From contig NZ_BMIQ01000004.1 in the NCBI RefSeq assembly GCF_014642635.1, positions 372,001 through 436,000 of the forward strand: a stretch of DNA of 64,000 nucleotides, written 5' to 3'. This document shows, piece after piece, positions 35,390-45,602 of the stretch (its first letter is position 1; each line of letters begins with the position of its first letter). The notes below the pieces were generated by a model. It was not told the origin of the DNA and did no database searches. It saw nothing but the letters and a program-made list of their open reading frames with translations. The DNA comes from Aureimonas endophytica (GTDB lineage Bacteria > Pseudomonadota > Alphaproteobacteria > Rhizobiales > Rhizobiaceae). The translations under genes were made by a program, and so were the position numbers.

Positions 35390-36880
35390 ATGTTCGGCAA
35401 GCGTTCCCTGGATTCGGGCGACACGGTCGCGACGAAGCCGCCGGCGGAGAAGCCACGCCCGGCCGCCGCTGCGCCGCCGCGGCCCGCCGCGGCTCCCCTC
35501 GCGCCCTCGACGCCGCTCGAGATCGGTCAGATGCCCGAGCGCCGCGCCGCCGCGCCCGCCCCGGCGCCCGTCGCCGAGCCGCCGGCGCGCGGCCGCTCGG
35601 AAGCCTATTTCCAGACGAAGGCGCAGATCTTCAGCGCGCTCATCGACACGATCGACCTGTCGCAACTCGCCAAGCTCGACAACGAGAGCGCGCGCGAGGA
35701 AATCCGCGACATCGTCAACGACATCATCACGATCAAGAACTTCGCGATGACCATCGCCGAGCAGGAGGACCTGCTCGCCGACATCTGCAACGACATCCTG
35801 GGCTATGGCCCGCTGGAGCCGCTGCTCGCGCGCGACGACATCGCCGACATCATGGTCAACGGGCCGAACCACACCTTCATCGAGGTGGGCGGCAAGGTGA
35901 TGGAGACCAGTGTCCGCTTCCGCGACAACATGCAGCTCCTCAACATCTGCCAGCGCATCGTCAGCCAGGTCGGCCGCCGCGTCGACGAGGCCTCGCCGAT
36001 CTGCGACGCGCGCCTGCCGGACGGCAGCCGCGTCAACGTCATCGCCCCGCCGCTCGCCATCGACGGCGCGACGCTGACCATCCGCAAGTTCAAGAAGGAC
36101 AAGCTGACGCTCGACCAGCTCGTGCAGTTCGGCGCGATCTCGCCGGCCGGCGCGACGCTGCTTCAGATCATCGGCCGCGTGCGCTGCAACATCATCATCT
36201 CCGGCGGCACGGGCTCCGGCAAGACGACCCTGCTGAACTGCCTGACCCGCTATATCGAGGCGGACGAGCGCATCATCACCTGCGAGGACACGGCCGAGCT
36301 CCAGCTCCAGCAGCCGCATGTCGTGCGCCTGGAAACGCGGCCGCCGAACATCGAGGGCGAGGGCGAGATCACCATGCGCGATCTCGTGAAGAACTGCCTG
36401 CGCATGCGGCCCGAGCGGATCATCGTCGGCGAGGTGCGCGGCCCGGAGGTCTTCGATCTCCTCCAGGCCATGAATACCGGCCATGACGGCTCGATGGGCA
36501 CGATCCACGCCAACAGCCCGCGCGAATGCCTGAACCGCATGGAATCGATGATCGCCATGGGCGGCTTCTCGCTGCCGGCGCGCACGGTGAAGGAGATCAT
36601 CGTCGGCTCGGTCGACGTCATCGTCCAGGCGGCGCGCCTGCGCGACGGCTCGCGCCGCATCACCCATGTGACGGAGGTCGTCGGCATGGAAGGCGACGTC
36701 ATCACCACCCAGGACCTCTTCCTCTACGACATCGTCGGCGAGGACGCGAACGGCCGGCTCGTCGGCCGGCATCGCTCGACCGGCGTCGGCCGGCCGGCCT
36801 TCTGGGACCGGGCGCGCTATTACGGCGAGGAACAGCGGCTCGCCCGCGTCCTCGACGAGGCGGAGGTCGAGCACCGCTGA
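35390..36880 (+). CDS. cpaF: Pilus secretion ATPase CpaF/TadA
   Basis: A 496-residue type II/IV secretion ATPase that powers Flp assembly. A Pro/Ala-rich N-terminus (about 10-65) precedes the helical domain. The ATPase domain has Walker [15 protein letters not shown], the Asp box [20 protein letters not shown] and Walker [14 protein letters not shown]. The conserved [19 protein letters not shown] follows. It ends in a TGATG overlap with tadB. Confidence 0.96.
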   Translation: MFGKRSLDSGDTVATKPPAEKPRPAAAAPPRPAAAPLAPSTPLEIGQMPERRAAAPAPAPVAEPPARGRSEAYFQTKAQIFSALIDTIDLSQLAKLDNESAREEIRDIVNDIITIKNFAMTIAEQEDLLADICNDILGYGPLEPLLARDDIADIMVNGPNHTFIEVGGKVMETSVRFRDNMQLLNICQRIVSQVGRRVDEASPICDARLPDGSRVNVIAPPLAIDGATLTIRKFKKDKLTLDQLVQFGAISPAGATLLQIIGRVRCNIIISGGTGSGKTTLLNCLTRYIEADERIITCEDTAELQLQQPHVVRLETRPPNIEGEGEITMRDLVKNCLRMRPERIIVGEVRGPEVFDLLQAMNTGHDGSMGTIHANSPRECLNRMESMIAMGGFSLPARTVKEIIVGSVDVIVQAARLRDGSRRITHVTEVVGMEGDVITTQDLFLYDIVGEDANGRLVGRHRSTGVGRPAFWDRARYYGEEQRLARVLDEAEVEHR

Positions 36881-37881
36881 TGGCCGGCATCCTCGTTTTC
36901 GTCCTCCTCGCCGCCGTCGCCTCGGCGAGCCTCGCCTTCGTCTTCCTCCAGCCGCGCATGGCCAACGAGAAGAAGACGGCCGCCCGGCTCGGCCAGTTCG
37001 CCCGCGCCGAGGCGGAGGGCGCCGCCAAGATCGCGTCGCGCAATCGCGTCGCCGACACGGTGCGGCGCCGCAAGTCGCTGGAGACCTCGCTGAAGGAACT
37101 CGAGGAGCGCGAGAAGGAGCGCTCCCGCCACGCCCTGCGGCCGAACCTGCGCCGGCGCCTCGAACAGGCCGGTCTCGCCATGGACGAGCGCCGCTTCGTG
37201 GTGCTGAGCACCGGCGCCGGCTCGGTCGCCTTCGTCCTGACCTTCCTTCTGTCCGAATCGCTGCTCGTCTCCCTCGGCGCGGCGCTGGCCGGGGGGATCG
37301 GCCTGCCGCGCCTGGTGGTCGACATCCTGCGCAAGCGGCGCCAAAGGAAGTTCATCGACGAGTTTCCGAACGCGCTCGACCTCATCGTGCGCGGCGTGAA
37401 GTCGGGCCTGCCGCTGAACGACACGCTGCGCATGATCGCGACCGAAACGACCGAGCCGGTGCGCTCGGAATTCCGCAAGGTCGTCGAGGCGATCCAGCTC
37501 GGCATTCCCGTCTCGGAAGGCGTGGAGCGCCTCTACCAGAGCATGCCGCTGTCGGAGACGAACTTCTTCGCCATCGTCATCTCGGTCCAGTCGCAGGCGG
37601 GCGGCAATCTGTCCGAGGCGCTGAGCAATCTCAGCCGCGTGCTGCGCGACCGCAAGAAGATGCGGGCGAAGATCCAGGCCATGTCGATGGAGGCGAAATC
37701 CTCCGCCTCGATCATCGGCTGCCTGCCGATCGTCGTCGGCGGCCTGATCTATCTGATGACGCCGCAATATATCTCGCTGCTCTTCACGAGCTCGACCGGG
37801 CACCTGATCCTCGGCGGCGGCGCGCTCTGGATGTCGATCGGCATCCTGGTGATGCGCCAGATGATCAATTTCGACTTCTGA
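36880..37881 (+). CDS. tadB: Inner-membrane pilus platform protein TadB
   Basis: A 333-residue T2SF-type membrane protein. An N-terminal helix (about 3-22) is followed by a charged cytoplasmic region (SLKELEEREKERSRHALRP), a helix pair at about 105-140, the GspF domain (FPNALDLIVRGVKSGLPLND, then QSQAGGNLSEALSNLSRVL) and C-terminal helices. It forms the assembly platform with TadC, encoded 15 nt downstream. Confidence 0.94.
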   Translation: MAGILVFVLLAAVASASLAFVFLQPRMANEKKTAARLGQFARAEAEGAAKIASRNRVADTVRRRKSLETSLKELEEREKERSRHALRPNLRRRLEQAGLAMDERRFVVLSTGAGSVAFVLTFLLSESLLVSLGAALAGGIGLPRLVVDILRKRRQRKFIDEFPNALDLIVRGVKSGLPLNDTLRMIATETTEPVRSEFRKVVEAIQLGIPVSEGVERLYQSMPLSETNFFAIVISVQSQAGGNLSEALSNLSRVLRDRKKMRAKIQAMSMEAKSSASIIGCLPIVVGGLIYLMTPQYISLLFTSSTGHLILGGGALWMSIGILVMRQMINFDF

Positions 37882-37896
37882 CGCGGGGTTCCGACC

Positions 37897-38901
37897 ATGC
37901 AGCGCGCCTCCCTCGACCAGACCTTCGACAGCCTCGGCCTCTCGTCCTCGCTGGTGCTGAGCCTTCTCGTCTGCGTCGCCGTCTTCGCCACGGTCCTGTC
38001 GCTCGCCATGCCGCTGCTTCAGGGCAGCGGGCTGAAGTCGCGTATGAAGGCCGTGGCGCTGGAGCGCGAGGAGATGCGGGCGCGCGAGCGGGCGCGCCTT
38101 TCCACCGACAAGGACCGGCGCGGCACGGCGCGCCAGCAGGACGACCAGGGCATCGCCGCCAAGGTGGTGGAGCGGCTGAACCTGAAGAAGGCGCTGGCCG
38201 ACGAGAAGACGACGGCACTGCTGCGTCAGGCGGGCTATCGCGGCCAGCGGCCGCTGACGCTGTTCCTGTTCTTCCGCACGGCGCTGCCGCTCGGCCTCTT
38301 CCTCTTCGCCCTCGCCTATATCTTCGGCCTCGGGCTCTTCGCGGAAAGCGGAGCGGGCATGCGCCTCATCGCCTGCCTCGCCGTCGCCTATCTCGGCTTC
38401 TACCTGCCGGTGATCGTCATCTCGAACAAGGCGAAGAAGCGCAGGCAGTCGATCGCCCGCGCCTGGCCGGACGCGCTCGACCTCCTGCTCATCTGCGTGG
38501 AATCGGGTCTCGCGATCGAGGCGGCCTTCCGCCGCGTCTCGGAGGAGATCGGCGTCCAGTCGGTGCCGCTCGCCGAGGAACTCGTGCTGCTCTGCGCCGA
38601 GCTCGCCTATCTGGAGGACCGCCGCACGGCCTACGAGAATCTCAACGGGCGCGTCGGCCTGGAGAACGTGCGCTCGGCGACGACCGCCCTTGTCCAGGCC
38701 GAGCGCTACGGCACGCCGCTCGGCCAGGCGCTGCGCGTCCTGTCGCAGGAAGGGCGCGACGCGCGCATGAATCTCGCCGAGAAGAAGGCCGCCGCCCTGC
38801 CGCCGAAGCTGACCGTGCCGATGATCCTGTTCTTCCTGCCGGTCCTCTTCGCGGTGATCCTCGGGCCGGCGATCATCCAGGTCGTCGCCTCGACCGGGTG
38901 A
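37897..38901 (+). CDS. tadC: Inner-membrane pilus platform protein TadC
   Basis: A 334-residue T2SF protein, partner of TadB. An N-terminal helix lies at about 15-38, then a basic linker, helices at about 118-145 and 150-172, the GspF domain (RAWPDALDLLLICVESGLAIE, then ERYGTPLGQALRVLSQEGRD) and a last helix (VPMILFFLPVLFAVILGPAII). It is the last gene of the cpaB-tadC operon and ends 4 nt from convergent tadD. Confidence 0.94.
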   Translation: MQRASLDQTFDSLGLSSSLVLSLLVCVAVFATVLSLAMPLLQGSGLKSRMKAVALEREEMRARERARLSTDKDRRGTARQQDDQGIAAKVVERLNLKKALADEKTTALLRQAGYRGQRPLTLFLFFRTALPLGLFLFALAYIFGLGLFAESGAGMRLIACLAVAYLGFYLPVIVISNKAKKRRQSIARAWPDALDLLLICVESGLAIEAAFRRVSEEIGVQSVPLAEELVLLCAELAYLEDRRTAYENLNGRVGLENVRSATTALVQAERYGTPLGQALRVLSQEGRDARMNLAEKKAAALPPKLTVPMILFFLPVLFAVILGPAIIQVVASTG

Positions 38902-38905
38902 GCCG

Positions 38906-39802
38906 CTACGACTTCCGGCCGTCCTTGTCCTTCAGCATCGACCAGGTGTTCTGCTGCGCCAGCATCCGCTTCAGATAGGCGACATTCGCCGCGGCGTCCG
39001 CCGGCGGCAGTTCGGCGCCGGCGATGCGTTCCGCCTCGTCGAAGCGGCCCTGGAGGCCGACGACGAGCGCGAGATTCTGCCGCACGCGGCTGTCTGCGCC
39101 GGGGCGCGCGGTCGCCTGGCGCAGATAGGTCTCCGCCGACTTCAGGTCGTTGGCGAGAAGATAGGACATGCCGAGATTGGACAGGACCGAGGGCTCGTCC
39201 GGCCGGATGTCGAGCGCCTTGCGGTAGAGGACGCGCGCCTCCTCCGGCTTGCCGAGCTGATCGAGGATCGCGCCCTCGGCCGAGAAGAGCCGCCAGTCGG
39301 GATAGTCCGGCGTCTGGGCGCGGCGCACCGTTTCCAGCGCCTTCGGCAGGTCGCCCGCCGCCGCCAGCGCCTTGCCATAGGCGGCTAGCACCTCGCGATC
39401 CTTCGGATTGGCGATCGCCACCTGCCGCATCACGGCGAGCGACTGGTCGTTGCGCCCGGTCATCTGGAGCAGCGAGGCATAGGTGAGGCCGGTCGCCTTG
39501 TCCTTCGGGTTCTTCTCGTAGCTGACGCCATAGGTCTCGACCGCCGTGCCGAGCTCGGTCGGCGTCATGCGCTCGAACCCTTGCGTCGGCGCGGCCGCGC
39601 CGCCGGCCGGCCGGATCGAGCCGGTGATCATCGGCGAGGTGTTGTGACGCGACAGGCAGCCGCCGGTGGAAAGCAGCGAAAGGGCGCCGAGGCCGAGAAG
39701 GCCGGCGCGGACGGCGCCGGAGCACCCGGCGAGACGAAATGGCAAGGTCGATCCTCCGCGAAGGCGGTCTTTGCGGCGGCGGGCAAACCCGTTAAGCCGC
39801 AA
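38906..39802 (-). CDS. tadD: TPR lipoprotein TadD
   Basis: A 298-residue protein. A signal segment of about 30-48 ends in the lipobox-like STGGC (Cys49), so it is probably a lipoprotein; starts closer to the signal peptide are possible. The mature part has four or more tetratricopeptide repeats (ATGLTYASLLQMTGRND, AAYGKALAAAGDLPKALE, PSVLSNLGMSYLLANDLKSAE). TadD is thought to be a pilotin-like assembly factor. It is transcribed towards tadC rather than with it, so regulation may differ. Confidence 0.88.
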   Translation of the reverse strand: MRLNGFARRRKDRLRGGSTLPFRLAGCSGAVRAGLLGLGALSLLSTGGCLSRHNTSPMITGSIRPAGGAAAPTQGFERMTPTELGTAVETYGVSYEKNPKDKATGLTYASLLQMTGRNDQSLAVMRQVAIANPKDREVLAAYGKALAAAGDLPKALETVRRAQTPDYPDWRLFSAEGAILDQLGKPEEARVLYRKALDIRPDEPSVLSNLGMSYLLANDLKSAETYLRQATARPGADSRVRQNLALVVGLQGRFDEAERIAGAELPPADAAANVAYLKRMLAQQNTWSMLKDKDGRKS

Positions 39803-39854
39803 GGCTCGGCCGACAATGGTTCGTTAACCTTGTCTGGCGGTTGAGGCGGCGGAA

Positions 39855-41234
39855 GTGATCGAGGCGATGGACGAGACGAAGGGCGCGGCACGGCCGGTCT
39901 GGCCGGTTTTCGCGAAGGAACTGGAAGCGCTGCCCGAGGCGGCGCGCGCCTGGGCGGAAGCCTGCCGCTTCAAGGCGGGCGCCGGCGAGGTGCTGCTGGT
40001 GCCGGAGGGCGGCGGCGTCGGCGCGGCGCTGCTCGGCCTCGGCAAGCGCGGCACCGCCAGTCCCGCCACCTCGCTCCTCGCCGGCGCGCTGGGCAAGGCC
40101 CTGCCGGCCGGCGCCTGGCGCCTCGCCGAGGGCCATCCGCTGGATGCCGGGCTCGCCCGGCTCGCCTTCGCGCTCGGCGCCTATCGCTTCGACCGCTACA
40201 AGGCGGAGGAGGAGCCGCCCACCGCGACGCTGGAGGGCGAGGGGGGAGCGCAAGCCGACATCGCGGCGCTTCTCGCCGGCTCGATCCGCCTCGCGCGCGA
40301 CCTCATCAACACGCCGGCGAACGACCTTCTGCCGGACGGCATGGAACATGCGGCGCGGACGCTCGCCGCCGAATTCGGCGCGGACGTCGCCGTGACGGTC
40401 GGCGACGCGCTGCTGGCCGCCAATTTTCCGATGATCCACGCCGTCGGCCGGGCCAGCGCCGTCGCCCCGCGCCTCATCGACCTCAGCTGGGGCGATCCCG
40501 GCGCGCCGAAGGTGACGCTGGTCGGCAAGGGCGTCAGCTTCGACACCGGCGGGCTCGACATCAAGCCCTCCTCCGGCATGCTCCTGATGAAGAAGGACAT
40601 GGGCGGGGCGGCGAACGTGCTCGCCCTGGCGCGCATCGTCATGGGCCGGCGCCTGCCGGTGCGGCTGCGGGTGCTGGTGCCGGCGGTCGAGAACGCCATC
40701 GCCGGCAGCGCCTTCCGGCCGGGCGACATCCTGCGCAGCCGCAAGGGCAAGACGGTGGAGATCGGCAACACCGATGCCGAGGGCCGGCTGATCCTCGCCG
40801 ACGCGCTGGCGCTCGCCGACGAGGAGGCGCCGGAACTCCTGATCGACATGGCGACGCTGACCGGCGCGGCGCGCGTCGCGCTCGGCCCCGACCTGCCGCC
40901 CTTCTTCACCGAGGACGAGGGCCTCGCCGAGGCGCTGCGCGAGGCTTCCGAAGCGGTCGCCGATCCGATCTGGCGCCTGCCGCTCTGGCAGCCCTATGCG
41001 AGGAACCTCGCCTCCAAGGTGGCCGACATCAACAACGTGACGAGCGACGGCTTCGCCGGCGCGGTCACGGCGGCGCTCTTCCTTCAGGGCTTCGTCGAGA
41101 AGGCGAAGAGCTGGGCGCATTTCGACGTCTTCGGCTGGCGCCCGCAGGCTGGCCCGCTCGGCCCGGTCGGCGGCGAGGCGCAGGCGATCCGCGCCCTGCA
41201 CCGCGTTCTCGAAAGCCGCTATCCGGCCGCCTGA
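39855..41234 (+). CDS. M17-family leucyl aminopeptidase
   Basis: A 459-residue cytosolic metallo-aminopeptidase. The M17 catalytic core shows VGKGVSFDTGGLDIKPSSGM (metal-binding Lys and Asp), KKDMGGAANVL and the signature NTDAEGRLILADAL. The N-terminal 170 residues are the divergent family cap. The first codon is GTG at 39855; ATG 39867 is an alternative. It releases N-terminal residues from peptides and stands before an NlpC/P60 gene, 26 nt away. Confidence 0.92.
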   Translation: MIEAMDETKGAARPVWPVFAKELEALPEAARAWAEACRFKAGAGEVLLVPEGGGVGAALLGLGKRGTASPATSLLAGALGKALPAGAWRLAEGHPLDAGLARLAFALGAYRFDRYKAEEEPPTATLEGEGGAQADIAALLAGSIRLARDLINTPANDLLPDGMEHAARTLAAEFGADVAVTVGDALLAANFPMIHAVGRASAVAPRLIDLSWGDPGAPKVTLVGKGVSFDTGGLDIKPSSGMLLMKKDMGGAANVLALARIVMGRRLPVRLRVLVPAVENAIAGSAFRPGDILRSRKGKTVEIGNTDAEGRLILADALALADEEAPELLIDMATLTGAARVALGPDLPPFFTEDEGLAEALREASEAVADPIWRLPLWQPYARNLASKVADINNVTSDGFAGAVTAALFLQGFVEKAKSWAHFDVFGWRPQAGPLGPVGGEAQAIRALHRVLESRYPAA

Positions 41235-41260
41235 ACCGGCCGCGCCAGGAGATCCCGCCG

Positions 41261-42127
41261 ATGACCGACCAGGCGCTCGACCGCCGTCTCCACGCCTATC
41301 GGCCGGATCTCGCCGACCGGCGCCTCGAAGGGCGCGTCGCCGCCGCGCGCTTCGTCGAGGGCGAGCCGTGCCGCGTCGCCGTGCCGGTCGCGCCGCTCCG
41401 CCGCGCGCCGGAGCCGGACGCGATGCAGGAGACCGAGGCGCTGTTCGGCGAGGGCGTCCGCGTCTTCGAGACACGGGCGGAGGACGGCTGGGCCTGGGCG
41501 CAGCTCGATACGGACGGCTATGTCGGCTGGATGGCGGCGGGCGATCTCGGCGCGCCCGGCGCGGCGCCCACCCACCGCGTCGCCGCGCCCTCGACGCTGC
41601 TGTTTCCGGGGCCGGACATCAAGCGGCCGGTGCTGGCGCATCTGCCGATGGGCGCGTTGCTGGCGACGGTCGGGGAGGCGAGCGACCATAACGCGACCTA
41701 TGCGCTGGTCGAGCCGGAGGGCGCCGTCGTCGTGCAGCATCTCCTCGGCATGGACGCGGCGCTGCCGGACTTCGTCGCGACGGCCGAGCGCTGGCTCGGC
41801 GCGCCCTATCTCTGGGGCGGCAAGACGGCGGCCGGCACCGACTGTTCGGGCCTCGTCCAGGCGGCGCTGCACATGGCGGGCATGGCGGCGCCGCGCGACA
41901 CGGACATGCAGGAGGCCGTGCTCGGGACGGGGCTTCCCGAAGGCGAGTCCTTGCGGCGCGGCGATCTCGTCTTCTGGCGCGGCCATGTCGGCCTCATGCT
42001 CGACGCCGAACGGCTGCTCCACGCCAATGCCTTCCACATGGCGGTGACGATCGAGCCGCTCGCCGAAACCCGCCGCCGCTTCGAGGCGAAGGGGGTCTTC
42101 GTCACCAGCCGCAAGCGGCTCGGATAG
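41261..42127 (+). CDS. NlpC/P60-family peptidase
   Basis: A 288-residue protein with two SH3-like stretches (about 50-155) before a C-terminal NlpC/P60 cysteine peptidase domain. Visible are the catalytic Cys in GTDCSGLVQAAL, His in FWRGHVGLMLD and the downstream LLHANAFHMAV. Such enzymes cut gamma-D-glutamyl-diamino acid bonds in murein peptides. No signal peptide is seen, so it may act on recycled cytosolic muropeptides, which would fit co-transcription with an aminopeptidase. Confidence 0.9.
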   Translation: MTDQALDRRLHAYRPDLADRRLEGRVAAARFVEGEPCRVAVPVAPLRRAPEPDAMQETEALFGEGVRVFETRAEDGWAWAQLDTDGYVGWMAAGDLGAPGAAPTHRVAAPSTLLFPGPDIKRPVLAHLPMGALLATVGEASDHNATYALVEPEGAVVVQHLLGMDAALPDFVATAERWLGAPYLWGGKTAAGTDCSGLVQAALHMAGMAAPRDTDMQEAVLGTGLPEGESLRRGDLVFWRGHVGLMLDAERLLHANAFHMAVTIEPLAETRRRFEAKGVFVTSRKRLG

Positions 42128-42147
42128 CGCGGCGGCGAAACCGCTCT

Positions 42148-42298
42148 CTTCTCCCGAGCCGGGAGAAGGTCCCGGCAGGGGATGAGGGAGTCGAAGACCG
42201 CCGCTCTTCGATGTCATGGCCCCATCCGGCGGGGCCGATCCCCCTATGCTTCCCTCATCCGCTTGGCCGCGCCTCCTCCCGAGCCGGGAGAAGGAGGG
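42148..42298. repeat. Intergenic palindromic repeat pair
   Basis: CTTCTCCCG-agc-CGGGAGAAG at 42148-42168 is echoed at 42272-42298 by CCTCCTCCCG-agc-CGGGAGAAGG. GATGAGGG and its complement CCCTCAT also lie between. The two hairpins sit between convergent genes and resemble the dispersed REP-like palindromes of Hyphomicrobiales. They may also end both transcripts. Confidence 0.6.
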
Positions 42299-42316
42299 AC
42301 GCTGCGCCGTCGCGCC

Positions 42317-43261
42317 TCAATAGCCCGCCTGACGGTCCACCACATGCCGCAGCGGCTCGCCGCGCTCGAAGGCCTCGATCTGCTTCAGGATTTCCGGCAC
42401 GAGGGCGGTCGGGTCGGACACGGCCGCCGCATGCGGCGTGACGAAGACGCGCGGATGCGTCCAGAGCGGGCTCGCCGCCGGCAGGGGCTCGCTCTCGAAG
42501 ACGTCGAGCGAGGCTTCCGACAGGCGCTCGGCGTCCAGCGCCGCCAGGATGTCGGCCTCGACCTGGAGACTGCCCCGCCCGGCATTGATGAGGACGGGAC
42601 CGGCGCCGAGCGGCGTCTGCCGCTTCAGGCGGGAGAGGAGTTTCGCATCGAGAATGCCCTTCGTCTCCGGCGTCGCCGGCAGGAGCACGACGAGGATGTC
42701 GCTCGCCGCCAGGAAGGGGCCGAGCCCCGCCTCGCCGGCGAAAGTATCGACGCCGTCGACCCGGCGCTCGGTGCGCGACCAGCCGGCGACGCGGAAGCCG
42801 AGGACCTTCAGCTTCTCCGCCGCGTCCCGGCCGAGATTGCCGAGGCCCATGATGCCGACGGTGATCTCGCGCGCCGCCGGTTGCAGCCGCTCGTGCCAGA
42901 GCTTCTGGCCCTGCTGCGCCCGATAGGCGAAGCCGCGCCGGAAATGGTCCATCACCCGCCAGACGACATATTCGCTCATGCGCGCCGTCAGGTCCTCGGC
43001 GACGATCCGCACCACCGGGCGATCCGGCAGCGTGCGGTCGCGCAGGATGTGGTCGACCCCGGCGCCGAGCGAGAAGATGGCCGTAAGATTCGGCAGGCCG
43101 GCGAGCAGCCCTTCCGGCTGCTTCCAGACGATCGCGTAGCGGATCGCCGGATCGGCCGGGCCGGCGGGCGCCGTCACCACCTGCCGCCCGGGCGCGGCGC
43201 GGCGGAAGATCTCGGCCCAGCGTTCGGGGTCGTAGCCCGTGATGGAAATGAGAATGGTCAC
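42317..43261 (-). CDS. ghrA: Glyoxylate/hydroxypyruvate reductase A
   Basis: A 314-residue D-isomer-specific 2-hydroxyacid dehydrogenase that reduces glyoxylate or hydroxypyruvate with NAD(P)H. The Rossmann motif is VGIMGLGNLGRDAA. The catalytic Arg lies in NAGRGSLQVE, followed by the Glu, and His in FVTPHAAAVSDP. GTG at 43261 gives the GhrA-like start VTILISITGYDPERW. It lies 21 nt downstream of the Nudix gene on the same strand. Confidence 0.88.
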   Translation of the reverse strand: MTILISITGYDPERWAEIFRRAAPGRQVVTAPAGPADPAIRYAIVWKQPEGLLAGLPNLTAIFSLGAGVDHILRDRTLPDRPVVRIVAEDLTARMSEYVVWRVMDHFRRGFAYRAQQGQKLWHERLQPAAREITVGIMGLGNLGRDAAEKLKVLGFRVAGWSRTERRVDGVDTFAGEAGLGPFLAASDILVVLLPATPETKGILDAKLLSRLKRQTPLGAGPVLINAGRGSLQVEADILAALDAERLSEASLDVFESEPLPAASPLWTHPRVFVTPHAAAVSDPTALVPEILKQIEAFERGEPLRHVVDRQAGY

Positions 43262-43281
43262 GTGGCGATCCCCTTTCGAAT

Positions 43282-43947
43282 TCACCCGGCCTCGCTGGCC
43301 GCCTCCAGGCTGGCGGCCAGCCCGTTGGCGAGCGGGCGGCCCTTCCGCGCGAACCAATGGGTGCAGGCGATGAGGAAACCGTTCTCGATGCGCCCGTCGT
43401 CCACCGCCTCGATCAGGCGCCCGGCGGGAGCGGCGATCGGGCGGATGTCCTCGTGCTCGTCGGCGAGTCCGGCCGAGGTCTGAAGCCGCGAGGCGTCGAC
43501 CAGCGCCAGATAGATGATCGCATATTCGTCGGTGAGGCCGGGCGAGGGCAGCATGGTGAAGCAGCGCTCCAGCGCCAGCGCCTTCAGCCCGCTCTCCTCG
43601 AAGAGCTCGCGGGCGGCGGCGGCGTCCGGCTCCTCGCCGGGATCGACGACGCCGGCCGGCAGTTCGAGCGCGGCGGCATGGCCCGTCTTCAGCGCCGCGC
43701 CGATGCGGAACTGGCGGATCACCACGATCGCGTCGAGCACCGGATCGTAGGGAACGACCACGACGACCGAGCCGGTGGACAGGAGCTCGCGGCGGAGCGG
43801 CCCGATCCGGCGCGCCCCGTCCAGCGCCTCGTGCGTCACCGTCACCGCCTCGAAATTGCGGAAGCCGTCCGCCAGCCGCTCGCGCGACAGGACTTCGACA
43901 TCGAGCGGCTGGTCGGCCAGAAGATCGCGATAATGCGCCGAACTCAT
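43282..43947 (-). CDS. Nudix hydrolase (ADP-ribose pyrophosphatase-like)
   Basis: A 221-residue protein with an intact Nudix box, GVVDPGEEPDAAAARELFEESG, at about residues 98-120 and the preceding LELPA typical of ADP-ribose pyrophosphatases. The GLTDEYAIIYLALVD loop supports that subgroup. It hydrolyses nucleoside diphosphate derivatives; the exact substrate is inferred. It overlaps the stop of the peptide transporter ATPase by 4 nt (43944-43947). Confidence 0.9.
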   Translation of the reverse strand: MSSAHYRDLLADQPLDVEVLSRERLADGFRNFEAVTVTHEALDGARRIGPLRRELLSTGSVVVVVPYDPVLDAIVVIRQFRIGAALKTGHAAALELPAGVVDPGEEPDAAAARELFEESGLKALALERCFTMLPSPGLTDEYAIIYLALVDASRLQTSAGLADEHEDIRPIAAPAGRLIEAVDDGRIENGFLIACTHWFARKGRPLANGLAASLEAASEAG

Positions 43948-45602
43948 TGCGCGGCGGCTCCTGTCCTGGTGGTGGCGATGTCGAAGGCGGCGGCCATCAG
44001 CGCCTTGGTGTAGTCCGTCTTCGGCCGCTCGAAGATCTCGGCGGCGGGGCCGCGTTCCACGACCTCGCCATTGCGCATCACGATCACCTCGTTGGCGAGC
44101 GCCCGCACCACCTTCAGATCGTGGCTGATGAAGAGATAGGCGAGGTCGTGCTTCTTCTGAAGATCGCGCAGGAGATCGACCACCTGGGCCTGGACGCTCA
44201 TGTCGAGGGCCGAGGTCGGCTCGTCCAGCATCACGAAGCGCGGGTTCAGCACCATGGCGCGGGCGATCGCGACGCGCTGGCGCTGGCCGCCGGAGAATTC
44301 GTGCGGATAGCGGAAGCGGGCGGCCGGATCGAGCCCGACCTCCTCCAGCGATTCCACCACGCGGCGGTCGCGCGCTTCGGAGGAAAGCTTGCGCGCATGC
44401 ACTTCCAGCCCCTCGCCGACGATGTCGGCGATCGACATGCGCGGCGAGAGCGAGCCGAAGGGGTCCTGGAAGACGATCTGGATGCGCTCGCGCAAGGGGC
44501 GCATGGCGGCGAAGGAGCGGTCGTCGATCCGCTGGCCCTCGAAGGCGATTTCGCCTTGCGAGGAGATCATGCGGCAGAGCGCGAGGCCGAGCGTCGTCTT
44601 GCCGGAGCCCGATTCGCCGACGACGCCCACCGTCTGGCCGGCGCGCACGGTAAGATCGATGCCGTTCACCGCCTTCACATGGCCGGTCACCTTGCGGAAG
44701 AAGCCGGTCTTGATCGGGAACCAGACCTTCACGCCGCGCCCTTCCATCACGACGGGCGCGTTGGCATTGGCGGCGGGCGGCCGGCCCTTCGGCTCGGCGG
44801 CGAGGAGGCGCTTCGTATAGTCGTGCCGGGGCTCGGCGAAGATCCGGGCCGTCGGCCCTTCCTCGACGATGCGGCCCTTGTACATGACGCAGACCCGGTC
44901 GGCGATGCGCCGCACGATGCCGAGATCATGCGTGATGAACAGCATCGCCATGCCGCGCTTCTGCTGCTGTTCCTTCAGGAGCTCCAGGATCTGCGCCTGG
45001 ACCGTCACGTCGAGCGCCGTCGTCGGCTCGTCGGCGACGAGGAGGTCCGGCTCGTTGGCGAGCGCCATCGCGATCATCACGCGCTGGCGCTGGCCGCCGG
45101 ACAATTGATGGGGATAGGCGTCGAGACGCTTTTCCGGCTCCCGGATGCCGACCTGGCGCAGGAGTTCGAGAACGCGCGCCTTCGCCTCGCGCCGGCCGAG
45201 ACCGCGATGGACGGTGAGGATCTCGCCCACCTGATCGGCGATCGTATGGAGCGGATTGAGGCTGGTCATCGGCTCCTGGAAGATCATCGAGATCTTGTTG
45301 CCGCGAATGGCGCGCAGCGCCCGCTCGTCGCAGCCGATGAGGTCGCGTCCGGCAAAGCGCACCTCGCCGCCCGGATGGCTGGCGGCCGGATAGGGCAGGA
45401 GCTTCAGGATCGACAGCGCCGAGACGGACTTGCCGGAGCCCGATTCGCCGACCAGCGCCAGCGTCTCGCCCGGCCGGATGGCGAAGGAGACGCGATCGAC
45501 CGCCAGCGAGGTCCGCCCGCCCTGGTGGAAGGCGACGGAAAGGTCGCGCACATCGAGAAGCGGCTGCCCGGCCGGCTCGGGAGCCCGCGTCGCCGCGCTC
45601 AT
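43944..45602 (-). CDS. yejF: Peptide ABC importer ATPase, fused double domain (YejF-like)
   Basis: A 552-residue protein joining two oligopeptide-type ABC domains. Each has Walker A GESGSGKS or GESGSGKT, and the signatures [15 protein letters not shown] and [15 protein letters not shown], so both sites look active. The linker carries the oligopeptide-transporter motif RHDYTKRLL. It energises import of peptides, in the Yej family including microcin C-like compounds. The matching permeases and binding proteins lie upstream but are separated from it by a decayed toxin and a metal exporter. It overlaps the latter by ATGA. Confidence 0.92.
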   Translation of the reverse strand: MSAATRAPEPAGQPLLDVRDLSVAFHQGGRTSLAVDRVSFAIRPGETLALVGESGSGKSVSALSILKLLPYPAASHPGGEVRFAGRDLIGCDERALRAIRGNKISMIFQEPMTSLNPLHTIADQVGEILTVHRGLGRREAKARVLELLRQVGIREPEKRLDAYPHQLSGGQRQRVMIAMALANEPDLLVADEPTTALDVTVQAQILELLKEQQQKRGMAMLFITHDLGIVRRIADRVCVMYKGRIVEEGPTARIFAEPRHDYTKRLLAAEPKGRPPAANANAPVVMEGRGVKVWFPIKTGFFRKVTGHVKAVNGIDLTVRAGQTVGVVGESGSGKTTLGLALCRMISSQGEIAFEGQRIDDRSFAAMRPLRERIQIVFQDPFGSLSPRMSIADIVGEGLEVHARKLSSEARDRRVVESLEEVGLDPAARFRYPHEFSGGQRQRVAIARAMVLNPRFVMLDEPTSALDMSVQAQVVDLLRDLQKKHDLAYLFISHDLKVVRALANEVIVMRNGEVVERGPAAEIFERPKTDYTKALMAAAFDIATTRTGAAAQ

